From: Clostridiales bacterium
Lineage (GTDB): Bacteria; Bacillota; Clostridia; Saccharofermentanales; Saccharofermentanaceae
Direction of reading: 5' to 3'
Assembly (NCBI GenBank): GCA_017427465.1
Contig: JAFRST010000048.1
Location: 1-37,133, forward strand
DNA length: 37,133 bases
Both the position numbers and the translations under genes were made by a program. The notes under the pieces were generated by a model. The model saw only the letters and a list, made by a program, of their open reading frames with translations, ran no database searches and was not told the DNA's origin. How positions within the stretch are numbered: position 1 is the first letter of the stretch; each line of letters starts with the position of its first letter. This document shows, piece after piece, positions 25,263 through 33,235 of the stretch.

Positions 25263-26066
25263 TTACTTGTTGCCCTTCATCTCCTGCGTCTTATCGTAAG
25301 CAGCGGTAACGGACTTGATGACCGCATTTCTGAGGCCGTTCTCTTCGAGTGCCATAACACCGGCAATCGTAGTTCCTCCGGGTGAGCAAACCATATCCTT
25401 AAGAACTGCAGGATGTGTGCCCGTCTCAAGAGCGAGCTTGCCCGAACCTGCCACTGTGGCAGCGGCGATCTTGAGAGCATCTGCTCTCTTTATTCCAAGG
25501 CTTACTGCCGCGTCTGCCATAGCTTCGATAAAGAGCATGACATATGCAGGACCCGTACCGGATACGCAGCCGATAGCATCTAAAGTATTCTCATCGCAAA
25601 GAATTGTCTCTCCGCAAGTATTAAGGAGCTTAAGAACGAACGAGGATTCCTCATCGGTGAGACCGACCGGGCAAACAGCAGCAACACCGAGACCTACCTG
25701 GGCAGGTGTGTTAGGCATGATCCTTACGAACTTTCTTCCTTCACCCAGGATCTTGCCGATCCTGTCACAGGTAACTGCCGCAGCAATGGAAAGAACGACA
25801 GCATCAGGCTTAAGGCTGTCCTTGATGCTCTTGAGAGCGTCATCAAAGTGAATGGGCTTAACAGCCATCAGGATATAATCAGCGCCCTCAACTGCCTCTT
25901 GAGCAGAAGATGCCGCATTAACACCAAGATCACCTGCACATTTCTTGCAAGCTTCTGGGAAAACATCAAAGCACCAGGCTTCAGAAGGGCTGATAACTCC
26001 TCCCTTAACGAATCCGCCCAGGAGGGCCTTACCCATGTTGCCGGTACCGATAACTGCTAATCTCAT
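25263..26066 (-). CDS. proC: Pyrroline-5-carboxylate reductase
   Basis: Last step of proline synthesis, NAD(P)H-dependent reduction of pyrroline-5-carboxylate. The 267-residue enzyme has the Rossmann motif VIGTGNMGKALLGG (5-18), AVKPIHFDD, RIMPNTPAQVGLG and the C-terminal dimerisation signature GSGPAYVMLFIEAMADAA and SPGGTTIAG. ATG at 26066 follows GGAG. It is the first gene of the series proC-rnhA-nudF-ftsK-pncC-murJ. A TATAAT lies upstream but its best -35 is only 13 bp away, so I do not call that promoter. Confidence 0.96.
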   Translation of the reverse strand: MRLAVIGTGNMGKALLGGFVKGGVISPSEAWCFDVFPEACKKCAGDLGVNAASSAQEAVEGADYILMAVKPIHFDDALKSIKDSLKPDAVVLSIAAAVTCDRIGKILGEGRKFVRIMPNTPAQVGLGVAAVCPVGLTDEESSFVLKLLNTCGETILCDENTLDAIGCVSGTGPAYVMLFIEAMADAAVSLGIKRADALKIAAATVAGSGKLALETGTHPAVLKDMVCSPGGTTIAGVMALEENGLRNAVIKSVTAAYDKTQEMKGNK

Positions 26067-26120
26067 ATAGCTTTCTCCTTAATTATATATATACAAATCG
26101 GTTCAATCTTAACATTACCC

Positions 26121-26149
26121 TTGACATAGTGCAAACCAACTATTAAACT
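26121..26149 (+). promoter_or_regulatory. Sigma-A promoter of tRNA-Trp
   Basis: Perfect -35 TTGACA (26121-26126), 17-bp spacer, -10 TAAACT (26144-26149); start expected near 26156, eight bases before the mature tRNA. Confidence 0.85.
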
Positions 26150-26163
26150 GTTCGTTGCAACAC

Positions 26164-26238
26164 AGGGGAGTGGCTCAACGGTAGAGCAGCGGTCTCCAAA
26201 ACCGCCGGTTGCGCGTTCAAATCGTGTCTCCCCTGCCA
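26164..26238 (+). tRNA. trnW: tRNA-Trp (anticodon CCA), CCA end encoded
   Basis: Acceptor stem AGGGGAG/CTCCCCT, D arm GCTC-AACGGTA-GAGC, anticodon stem GCGGT/ACCGC with loop CTCCAAA (anticodon CCA, U33 present), T arm GCGCG-TTCAAAT-CGTGT with two G-U pairs, discriminator G and genomic CCA. It is a single-gene unit between its own promoter and terminator. Confidence 0.96.
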
Positions 26239-26245
26239 TTTTAAG

Positions 26246-26296
26246 AAGCTGTCTTACGGGTGAATCTTCTGATCCTCAAAGACAGCTTTTTTATTT
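26246..26296 (+). terminator. Rho-independent terminator of tRNA-Trp
   Basis: A perfect 10-bp stem AAGCTGTCTT/AAGACAGCTT (26246-26255 with 26279-26288) with a 23-base loop, followed by TTTTTTATTTT. Confidence 0.88.
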
Positions 26297-26350
26297 TATC
26301 CGTTCATTTGTCCGCAAATTGTCATATCAGGCCCACAAGTTCTCATTCTG

Positions 26351-26359
26351 TGTTAGAAT
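26351..26359 (+). promoter_or_regulatory. Candidate extended -10 promoter of the large membrane protein
   Basis: TGT-TAGAAT about 40 bases upstream of the ATG at 26400. No convincing -35 at 17 bp; the TGn extension may compensate. Confidence 0.4.
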
Positions 26360-26399
26360 CGATTCTGTCTTAATAAGACCTTTCCAAGGAGACAGAGAG

Positions 26400-28280
26400 A
26401 TGACGGCAAAACAGTTCATAAGACCGCTTACAGCGATCTGCCAATTCATCGGACTTGTATATTTTCTATGCTTTTTCGGACAGCCAGAGAAGACTTCATC
26501 CAGGATTGTCTATCTCCTTATCGGCGCCGGCGCGATCGTGGCATTCATAGTAAATCAGGCTATTTTCGCCAAAGAAGCCAAAACAGAAGATGCAAAGGAT
26601 AAGAAATACAGATCAAGAGTGCTTTGGGGATTCTCTGCTCTGTTCGGCATCATCGTAGCAACAGCCAATTACGAGCATTACATGGATCTTTCTGCAGGAT
26701 CCCAAGTATTAACCATCATTCTGCTCTTCTGTTCTTCCGGTGTCGTATTCATAAACATCTTCAAGTTCACAGACAGCCTTCTTTCCAAGTATGACATCGC
26801 CGGGCAGGACTCCACTGCCGATCCTGCAAAATGGTTCATCGTCAGTTTTACATTGCTGGCAACTGTTTATATGCTGATATTCTTCCTGTGCTCATATCCC
26901 GGCCAGATCTGCTCAGACAGCATGAACCAGATCCACCAGATAGTTACCGGCAATTATTCAAATCACCATCCGGTATACCAGACATGGATCATAGGATTCT
27001 TCTATAACATCGGCATGTCCGTTTTCCAGGATATCAATGCCGCAGTTGCCACATATACGGTGTTCCAGATAATCTTCATGGCCGCAGCCTTCTCTTTTAT
27101 GATCTCCACGATCATCGAAGCCGGCGGAAGAAGGACATTTGCGGCAGGCTGGCTTATCTGGTTCCTTATTACACCTTGCCACATCATATTCAGCTTCACG
27201 CTCTGGAAGGACAGCCTCTACGGTGCTGTCGTCTGTCTGTTCACGGTTTACCTCTACAGGATCTTCAAAAAACTTGGCAAGAAACAGGCAGTAAATTATG
27301 CAATGCTCTTTTTTACGGGTATCGGCTTTAATCTTTTAAGAAGCAACGGTATGCCCGCTTTCCTGCTCCTCATCGTTATCTTTGCCGTTGTCGCAGTCAT
27401 CACCAAGAAGGTTGACAAGAAGATTCTTATTGCGTTTGCAGCATCTTTGATCGTCGCTCTCATAATGAAATTCCCTGTTCTCAAAGCGATGAATATACCT
27501 CAGGCCGACACTGTGGAGATGCTCTCCATCCCCGTTCAGCAGGTTACAAGGATCGCCAGGGAGAATTACGATTTCACAAGCAGTGAGAGAGCCGTCCTGG
27601 ATCAGGTCGCTTCGATCGAAAGAATGGAAGAAAGATACAATCCCAGGATCTACGATTACGCAAGAGATGTTATCCGTTATGAGGGTAACCAGCAGTATAT
27701 CAAGGACCACCCGTTCCAATGCCTGGGTACCTGGTTCACCATCGTTATCAGGCACCCTGTTCTTGCCACCCGCGCATGGGTCGATCAGACTTCAGGATAC
27801 TGGAATCCGTGCTCTTACTACTGGATGAAATGGTGGGACGGAGTCTGCGAGGAAGACGGTTTAAGACTAACCGTAAACTCTGTCGGTGCTAACGAGACAT
27901 TCCACAAATACGTAAGATGGTTTACTGATGACAATTCCATCCTCGTTCAGACTTATAATGTCGGTCTGCTCGTATGGATAATCCTGTTCTGCTTCGCATA
28001 CTGCATGTATTACAAGCGCAAGAACATCCTTATATCACTGCCCGTTCTGTGCCTTGTAGCCACTCTCCTTATAGCAACGCTTATGCATGATGAGTTCAGA
28101 TTCGGTTATCCAATCTACACCTGCCTTCCCATCATCGTTTTCTGCGCATTGGCCCGAAAAGAAAAGCTTGGCAATGCGGCAGATTTCAGCCTTACTGAAA
28201 TATCCAAGGGATCAGAAAGGCAGGATAAAAATCTCGGACCAAAACCCGATGAAGATCCGGATCTCATACCCGAGGGATAA
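26400..28280 (+). CDS. Large polytopic membrane protein, DUF6020/GT-C glycosyltransferase-like
   Basis: From the ATG at 26400 (AAGGAG upstream) it is 626 residues with about 12 hydrophobic segments. After the third or fourth comes YPGQICSDSMNQIHQ and, shortly after, NHHPVYQTW; an extracytoplasmic Asp followed by such a loop is the layout of lipid-linked-sugar glycosyltransferases of the GT-C fold. A large soluble loop (about 360-490) precedes the last membrane helices, and the C-terminal 45 residues are charged and cytoplasmic. This resembles the DUF6020 group of Firmicutes membrane proteins by recollection; no sugar or acceptor can be named. It is a single gene between tRNA-Trp and a shared terminator, so likely a cell-surface polymer function, by inference only. 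Confidence 0.6.
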   Translation: MTAKQFIRPLTAICQFIGLVYFLCFFGQPEKTSSRIVYLLIGAGAIVAFIVNQAIFAKEAKTEDAKDKKYRSRVLWGFSALFGIIVATANYEHYMDLSAGSQVLTIILLFCSSGVVFINIFKFTDSLLSKYDIAGQDSTADPAKWFIVSFTLLATVYMLIFFLCSYPGQICSDSMNQIHQIVTGNYSNHHPVYQTWIIGFFYNIGMSVFQDINAAVATYTVFQIIFMAAAFSFMISTIIEAGGRRTFAAGWLIWFLITPCHIIFSFTLWKDSLYGAVVCLFTVYLYRIFKKLGKKQAVNYAMLFFTGIGFNLLRSNGMPAFLLLIVIFAVVAVITKKVDKKILIAFAASLIVALIMKFPVLKAMNIPQADTVEMLSIPVQQVTRIARENYDFTSSERAVLDQVASIERMEERYNPRIYDYARDVIRYEGNQQYIKDHPFQCLGTWFTIVIRHPVLATRAWVDQTSGYWNPCSYYWMKWWDGVCEEDGLRLTVNSVGANETFHKYVRWFTDDNSILVQTYNVGLLVWIILFCFAYCMYYKRKNILISLPVLCLVATLLIATLMHDEFRFGYPIYTCLPIIVFCALARKEKLGNAADFSLTEISKGSERQDKNLGPKPDEDPDLIPEG

Positions 28281-28297
28281 AACCCAAGACCAAATAA

Positions 28298-28330
28298 ATA
28301 AGGGGCTTTCAAGCCCCTTATCTTTTGCTG
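28298..28330. terminator. Bidirectional terminator between convergent genes
   Basis: ATAAGGGGCT-TTCA-AGCCCCTTAT (28298-28321), a perfect 10-bp stem. T-rich sequence follows on the plus strand (CTTTTGCTG) and on the minus strand (TTATTTGG), so it can end both neighbours. Confidence 0.88.
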
Positions 28331-28345
28331 TTTTTAACTATTTGC

Positions 28346-29347
28346 TTATGTTGTTGCAGCGCTTGTCTCAGATGCGGCTGATGATTCAGATCCTGTAGAA
28401 GAAGGTTCTGTGATTTCAAAAGTCCTTACGATCTGATCCTCACTTAATGTCTTTGCGGGAACAGCTTCAATAACTATATAAGCGCTCTCGCGGCCGCCTG
28501 TTCCGGCCTTTACGGGGATCCATCTGAAAGCGATGTCGCCTCTCTTAACATACTTTCCTTCGCCTGCATAATCGCTCATCTCATTGAGAGCAAGAGCCTT
28601 TGCATCGAACTCTGTAAGATCAGGATAAAGAGCCTGCAGCGTGCTTGCGAAGAACATCCAGACTCTGATCACGTCGTCTTCATTCTCCTCATCGTAAGCT
28701 ATGAATACTCTTATGTGAGTGAGCTGGCCGTCAGTCTTTCTGGTAGCACCTTCAAGGCCTGCGTCATAACGCACAGAAGCTTTACCAGAGAAGTAATCAA
28801 CATAATTGCTGTCAAAGGTGAGCGTCTCCATTTCGCCTAAAATACCGGGCGCTGCAGAACGGTCAATGTAATTGATCTCCTTGATGCTGATATCAAAACC
28901 GCTCTCAAAGAAAAACAATGTAGTGTCGCAGGAATTAAAGCCGTTCTCGAATTCGTCAAGCGTTAGCTTCATTGTAGGCGCTTTTACGCCGGGAAGCAGG
29001 AAATAGATAACAGCGACGATGATCATGATGAATGCCAGAAGGAGCGCGACCGGGATGACCGGATCTTTCTTGCACTTCTCAATAAAAGGAAGGTTTACGA
29101 ATTCACTCTTTGCAGGATCTTCATCTGCCTTTTTAGCCTCAGGCTTTTTATCCTCCGGCTTCTCTTCTTCTGTATCCTCTTCCACGGCCTCTTCGGCAGA
29201 ACCTTCGTCAGCTTCAGCCTCTTCAGTCTCTTCGATCACCTCAGCATCTTCTTCCGGATCAACTGCTTCAGATTCAACGATCTCTTCTTCCTCGGTAATC
29301 TTTATATCTTTTTCTTCAGGCTTAGCGCCCTTCTTTGACTTAGACAT
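28346..29347 (-). CDS. Single-pass membrane protein with acidic cytoplasmic tail, unknown function
   Basis: A 333-residue protein from the Met at 29347 (GGAGGATT upstream; a 28-residue longer reading crosses the promoter). Residues 1-80 are lysine-led then extremely Glu/Asp-rich and low complexity. One membrane helix lies at about 96-119 (PVIPVALLLAFIMIIVAVIY), giving a type II topology with the C-terminal 210 residues outside. The outer domain starts APTMKLTLDEFENGFNSC and has mixed alpha/beta character, and ends in a Ser/Thr/Ala-rich tail. I do not recognise the domain. It has its own strong promoter, divergent from the SDR gene. Confidence 0.75.
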   Translation of the reverse strand: MSKSKKGAKPEEKDIKITEEEEIVESEAVDPEEDAEVIEETEEAEADEGSAEEAVEEDTEEEKPEDKKPEAKKADEDPAKSEFVNLPFIEKCKKDPVIPVALLLAFIMIIVAVIYFLLPGVKAPTMKLTLDEFENGFNSCDTTLFFFESGFDISIKEINYIDRSAAPGILGEMETLTFDSNYVDYFSGKASVRYDAGLEGATRKTDGQLTHIRVFIAYDEENEDDVIRVWMFFASTLQALYPDLTEFDAKALALNEMSDYAGEGKYVKRGDIAFRWIPVKAGTGGRESAYIVIEAVPAKTLSEDQIVRTFEITEPSSTGSESSAASETSAATT

Positions 29348-29375
29348 TTCAGGAATCCTCCAATTCAACCCTGAT

Positions 29376-29404
29376 ATTATATATATTAAGTCCAGTCTTG
29401 TAAA
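29376..29404 (-). promoter_or_regulatory. Sigma-A promoter of the acidic membrane protein gene
   Basis: Minus-strand -35 TTTACA (29399-29404), 17-bp spacer, -10 TATAAT (29376-29381). Confidence 0.85.
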
Positions 29405-29488
29405 ACCGAATTTTTTTGAGGTACCAGGCAAGCTTTTCCGGAATCGTGTAGAATATTAGTCAGGATTTGATTCAAGGGGGATAATCTA

Positions 29489-30193
29489 ATGCCGCATCTT
29501 TTGATTTCAGGTGGAAGCCGCGGGATCGGCAGGGCTTGCGTAGAGCTTTTCGCTAAGCAGGGATACAAAGTGTCATCTTTAAGCCGCACAGGCAAGACAG
29601 CTGACTCAGTTGACGGTGTCAGTTATTTTCAGTGCGATGTAAAAGATCCGAAGAGCGTTGCTGCTACTGTTAACGCTGCGATCGGATTAAACGGCGCAAT
29701 CGATGTATTGATATCCAATGCAGGCATCGCACGTTCGGGTCTTGCCCAGGATATGGGGTTTGACGACTACAGGGATATTATGGATACCAACTTCGGCGGG
29801 CTTTTTAACCTCACGAGCGAAGTTATCCCTCATATGGTAAGACAGGGAAAAGGCGTTATCCTGGCTGTATCTTCAATGTGGGGGCAGACAGGCGCATCTT
29901 GCGAAGCACTTTATTCCGCGAGCAAAGGCGCAGTCGATTCATACATTAAATCGCTTGCAAAAGAGCTTGGCCCGTCAGGTATCAGAGTCAATGCGGTATC
30001 ACCCGGAGCCATCGAGACAGACATGATGAAAGGCTTCGGAGAAGATGACCGCAGAGCCATCTGTGATGACACTCCCGAAGGCAGGCTCGGTAACCCGGAA
30101 GAGATCGCAGAGACACTGTATTTTCTGCAGTCTGATAAGGCCTCCTTTATCACCGGACAGATCATCGGAGTAAACGGCGGATACCTGATTTAA
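29489..30193 (+). CDS. Short-chain dehydrogenase/reductase (FabG-like)
   Basis: A 234-residue NAD(P)H-dependent SDR with the Rossmann motif SGGSRGIGRA (7-16), SNAGIA (NAG motif near 75), the catalytic Ser in LAVSSMWG (near 130), YSASKGA (YxxxK near 145) and the SPGAIET segment. It closely resembles 3-oxoacyl-ACP reductases of the YmfI/FabG type, but the substrate is open because no other fatty-acid gene is adjacent. AGGGGG precedes the ATG. A TAGAAT at 29449 may be its -10, without a clear -35. Citrate synthase follows 84 bp later with its own promoter. Confidence 0.88.
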   Translation: MPHLLISGGSRGIGRACVELFAKQGYKVSSLSRTGKTADSVDGVSYFQCDVKDPKSVAATVNAAIGLNGAIDVLISNAGIARSGLAQDMGFDDYRDIMDTNFGGLFNLTSEVIPHMVRQGKGVILAVSSMWGQTGASCEALYSASKGAVDSYIKSLAKELGPSGIRVNAVSPGAIETDMMKGFGEDDRRAICDDTPEGRLGNPEEIAETLYFLQSDKASFITGQIIGVNGGYLI

Positions 30194-30247
30194 TTGCTTT
30201 ACCCATTTCTATCCTTTAAAATATTAGAACATGTGTCTTCACACATG
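30194..30247 (+). promoter_or_regulatory. Promoter and 5'-end hairpin of citrate synthase
   Basis: -35 TTGCTT (30194-30199, weak), 17-bp spacer, -10 TAAAAT (30217-30222). The predicted start near 30229 is followed at once by CATGTGT-CTTC-ACACATG (30230-30247), a 7-bp stem with a CTTC loop that would sit at the extreme 5' end of the mRNA. Confidence 0.6.
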
Positions 30248-30277
30248 CTGCCTTAAGCTACAGAAAGGAGAGGTCTT

Positions 30278-31645
30278 ATGGCTCAAAATAATTACTCTAA
30301 GATAACCCCCGAGATCAGCCGTCTTGCGGAGATATGTCAGTCTAATGCCATAGATCCCAAGCTCTACACCAAATACGATGTCAAGCGCGGCTTAAGAGAC
30401 GTTAATGGTAAAGGTGTTCTTACCGGTCTTACAAAGATCTCTGAAGTCAACGCGACAAAAGTCGTTGACGGCGAGACCGTACCTGCTCCGGGCGAATTGT
30501 TCTATCGTGGAATCAACGTCAAGGACATGATCAAGGGTCAGCCCGAAGAGATGCATTACGGATTTGAAGAGACCACGTATCTTCTTTTGTTTGGAAAGCT
30601 TCCGAATGAAGAGGAATTAAGGAAGTTCAGGAGTCTTCTCGTTGAAGCCCGCTCTAAGATGCCTAAGAATTTCTTCAGGGACGTAATCATGCAGAAGCCT
30701 TCTTCTGACCTGATGAACAATATTCAAAGAGGTGTACTTAACCTCTATGCTTACGATACACAGGCTGCAGATACATCCATTCCGAATGTCTTAAGACAGT
30801 CTTTGGAATTGATATCTATCTTCCCCAGCCTTGCAGTACACAGCTACAATGCAATGCGTTATTACCTTGACCGTGACTCACTCGTAGTTCACAGACCGAG
30901 GCCGGATCTCTCTACTGCAGAAAATTTCCTTTTTATGCTCAGGCCTGACAACAAATTCACGCCTCTTGAAGCAAAGATATTGGATGTCTCGCTGATGCTT
31001 CACGCTGAGCATGGCGGTGGAAACAACTCCACATTTACTACGCATGTTGTAACCAGTTCCGGAACCGATACATACGCATCCGTCGTAGCAGCCTTAAGCT
31101 CGCTCAAGGGACCTAAACACGGCGGTGCGAACATCATGGTAGTCAAGATGTTCAAAGAGCTCGAAAGAAGCATCTCCGACTGGGAAGATGATGATGAGAT
31201 CCTCGCATATCTTGAGAGGATCCTCCACAAGGATGCATTCGACCGTTCCGGCGTTATCTACGGTATGGGACACGCTATCTATTCTATCTCCGATCCCAGA
31301 GCCCAGATCTTCAAGCGCTATGTAAAAGACCTCTCTGCCGAGAAAGGCCGTACAAAGGAATTCGAGTTCTATGAGAGAGTTGAGAAGCTGTCTGCTGAGC
31401 TTATTGCTGCCGAGCGTAAGATCTACAAGGGCGTTTCGGCTAACATCGACTTTTACAGCGGCTTCGTTTATTCGATGCTCGGTATCCCCATGGAGCTCTA
31501 CACTCCCCTTTTCGCCATCGCAAGGATCTCAGGCTGGTCCGCCCACAGAATCGAAGAGCTCAACGGCAAGGGCAAGATCATCCGTCCTGCTTATAAGAGC
31601 GTTCAGCCGAAGGTCAATTATCATCCGATAGAAGAACGCGAATGA
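30278..31645 (+). CDS. gltA: Citrate synthase
   Basis: Condenses oxaloacetate and acetyl-CoA to citrate. The 455-residue protein has the catalytic triad in KHGGANIMV (H281), YGMGHAIYSISDPR (H332) and SANIDFYSGF (D391), and the substrate-binding LHAEHGGGN (near 245). The N-terminal extension and length fit the longer clostridial citrate synthases rather than the 370-residue Bacillus type. AAAGGAGAGG precedes the ATG. It stands alone, with no aconitase or isocitrate dehydrogenase nearby, so it probably supports glutamate synthesis through a partial TCA route; that is inference. The symbol is by function. Confidence 0.95.
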   Translation: MAQNNYSKITPEISRLAEICQSNAIDPKLYTKYDVKRGLRDVNGKGVLTGLTKISEVNATKVVDGETVPAPGELFYRGINVKDMIKGQPEEMHYGFEETTYLLLFGKLPNEEELRKFRSLLVEARSKMPKNFFRDVIMQKPSSDLMNNIQRGVLNLYAYDTQAADTSIPNVLRQSLELISIFPSLAVHSYNAMRYYLDRDSLVVHRPRPDLSTAENFLFMLRPDNKFTPLEAKILDVSLMLHAEHGGGNNSTFTTHVVTSSGTDTYASVVAALSSLKGPKHGGANIMVVKMFKELERSISDWEDDDEILAYLERILHKDAFDRSGVIYGMGHAIYSISDPRAQIFKRYVKDLSAEKGRTKEFEFYERVEKLSAELIAAERKIYKGVSANIDFYSGFVYSMLGIPMELYTPLFAIARISGWSAHRIEELNGKGKIIRPAYKSVQPKVNYHPIEERE

Positions 31646-31672
31646 CCGGTCGATTAATACCATTCATAACAT

Positions 31673-31701
31673 AGGGCTGTCCTAAAGACAGCCCTTTTTT
31701 T
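31673..31701 (+). terminator. Rho-independent terminator of citrate synthase
   Basis: AGGGCTGTC-CTAAA-GACAGCCCT, a perfect 9-bp stem, followed by TTTTTTT, 28 bases after the stop codon. Confidence 0.95.
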
Positions 31702-31755
31702 GCGAAAAGCAATGCCGCGAAGTAACATGTTTTAGAGGTGGTTAAGTGTCACTTT

Positions 31756-32430
31756 TTAGTCCTGTAGACCGTTTATCCAGGATTCGAGCTCTTCTCTTGA
31801 CACGTCTGCTCCGAATCTCCTGCCTTCAAGCCAGTTGCCGCTTCCGGCATTTGCAGAAAGAGCATTGCCGCTGTTTCCGATGCCGCTGCTGCCAGAAGTA
31901 CAGAACGGGATCACGGTTATTCCGCTGAAATCGTATCCTTCAACAAAAGTATCCATGATACGCGGTTCCTGACCCCACCATATCGGATAACCGATGTAAA
32001 TCGTTTTATAACCGTCAAGCGACAAGGGGTCGCTGCCTATTTCGGGACGAACAGAAGCATCATTCTGCTCTTTGGTCGTACGGCTGTCATCATCGTTCCA
32101 GTTAAGGTCATCACTCGTATATTCCTGCAATGCCTTGATCTCATAAATATCGGCATCTGTAATATCGGCTATCAGCTCCGCAACGCCTTTGGTATTGCCG
32201 GTAGCGGAAAAATAAACGACCAGCACTTCTTTTCCCTTATCCCCGGATGATTCGGGTGATGATCCTTCAGTTTCCTTTTCCAAGGTGCCTTCTGACGGTC
32301 CGGGCACTTGCGTGCTCTCAATTTCTGAAGCATCTGTTTTTTCAGATACATCAGACGGAGCGTTACTGCCACAGGCAGTAAGTCCTAACATCAATAAGCC
32401 TGATGTCAAAATAAGAATAAGCTTTTTCAT
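31756..32430 (-). CDS. Flavodoxin-domain lipoprotein
   Basis: A 224-residue exported flavoprotein candidate. The signal peptide ends in the lipobox LTAC with Cys20, a Ser/Glu/Pro-rich linker spans 21-66, and a flavodoxin fold begins at about 67 (EVLVVYFSATGNTKGVAELI). SATGNT (75-80) would bind the FMN phosphate, and IGYPIWWGQEPRIMDTF is the isoalloxazine-side loop of the NrdI/flavodoxin_4 type. It is the last gene of the tetR operon, 12 bp after the decarboxylase/cupin gene, with CGGAGA upstream. An extracytoplasmic flavodoxin suggests electron transfer at the cell surface. Confidence 0.88.
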   Translation of the reverse strand: MKKLILILTSGLLMLGLTACGSNAPSDVSEKTDASEIESTQVPGPSEGTLEKETEGSSPESSGDKGKEVLVVYFSATGNTKGVAELIADITDADIYEIKALQEYTSDDLNWNDDDSRTTKEQNDASVRPEIGSDPLSLDGYKTIYIGYPIWWGQEPRIMDTFVEGYDFSGITVIPFCTSGSSGIGNSGNALSANAGSGNWLEGRRFGADVSREELESWINGLQD

Positions 32431-32442
32431 AAAAAATCTCCG

Positions 32443-33198
32443 TTATTTCAGTTTTCCGTACTCTTCACTGTCAACTCTTTCAAGCCATTCGTTGCTTGTG
32501 TCTTCGCCTGAGACTTCGATCGCAAGATGAGAGAACCATGAATCGGGGGCAGCTCCGTGCCAATGCTTTACTTCGGCAGGGATATTGACCACAGTGCCCG
32601 GAGTCATCTCTATTGCGTCCTTTCCCCATTCCTGATAATAGCCTCTTCCGCCTATACAGATCAGCATCTGGCCGCCGCCTTTTTTTGCATGGTGGATGTG
32701 CCAATTGTTTCTGCATCCGGGTTCAAACGTTACATTAAAAACAGGGACCTGTTCTACCGATAACGGTGCAAGATAGCTTCGGCCGACAAAGAATTCCCCG
32801 TAAGGATTGGGCTCGCCGACAGGAAAAAAGATCGTGTTCTGATATCTGTCTTTCTCGTTAAGCTCAGGCACATCTTCATTCCACACGTCTTTGGCAAGAC
32901 GGAATACGGCCCAGCCTTTAGGCCACCCTGTATACATGGCCGCATGCGTGATTATCGATGCGATCTCTTCTTTCGTTACACCGTTCTTTTTAGCGTTCTG
33001 AAGGTGATATGTCAGAGAAGCATCCGTGATCCCGGAAGCCATGAGGGACACAACTGTAATTATGCATTTAGTCTTTAGATCAAGTGCTCCGTCATTCCAC
33101 ACTTCACCAAAAAGGACGTCATCGTTCAGATGAGCAAACATCGGAGCAAAATCCCCGAGCTGATCTCTTCCGGCAGTCTGTATAATTCTTTCACTCAT
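32443..33198 (-). CDS. Carboxymuconolactone decarboxylase-like/cupin fusion protein
   Basis: From the Met at 33198 (AAGGAG upstream) the protein has 251 residues in two parts. Residues 10-110 form an AhpD/CMD-like helical domain with Cys45 (KTKCIITVV) and His85 (IITHAAMY) but no CxxC pair. Residues 120-245 form a cupin barrel with NWHIHH (H167, H169), a Gln where the usual Glu ligand sits, and KHWHG (H212, H214). Such fusions occur next to aldo/keto reductases in many anaerobes; the reaction is not established from sequence. It lies 37 bp after the reductase gene and 12 bp before the flavodoxin. Confidence 0.85.
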   Translation of the reverse strand: MSERIIQTAGRDQLGDFAPMFAHLNDDVLFGEVWNDGALDLKTKCIITVVSLMASGITDASLTYHLQNAKKNGVTKEEIASIITHAAMYTGWPKGWAVFRLAKDVWNEDVPELNEKDRYQNTIFFPVGEPNPYGEFFVGRSYLAPLSVEQVPVFNVTFEPGCRNNWHIHHAKKGGGQMLICIGGRGYYQEWGKDAIEMTPGTVVNIPAEVKHWHGAAPDSWFSHLAIEVSGEDTSNEWLERVDSEEYGKLK

Positions 33199-33235
33199 AT
33201 TGATCGATCTCCTTTCTTGTCCATGTTTTTGAGGA

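Noticed and set aside
26076..26110. proC promoter with TATAAT
   Set aside because: The only TTGAAC -35 is 13 bp away and the start would fall on the ribosome binding site.
26067..26163. T-box or riboswitch upstream of proC or tRNA-Trp
   Set aside because: The 97-bp gap is too short and contains no T-box sequence or specifier-loop-like structure.
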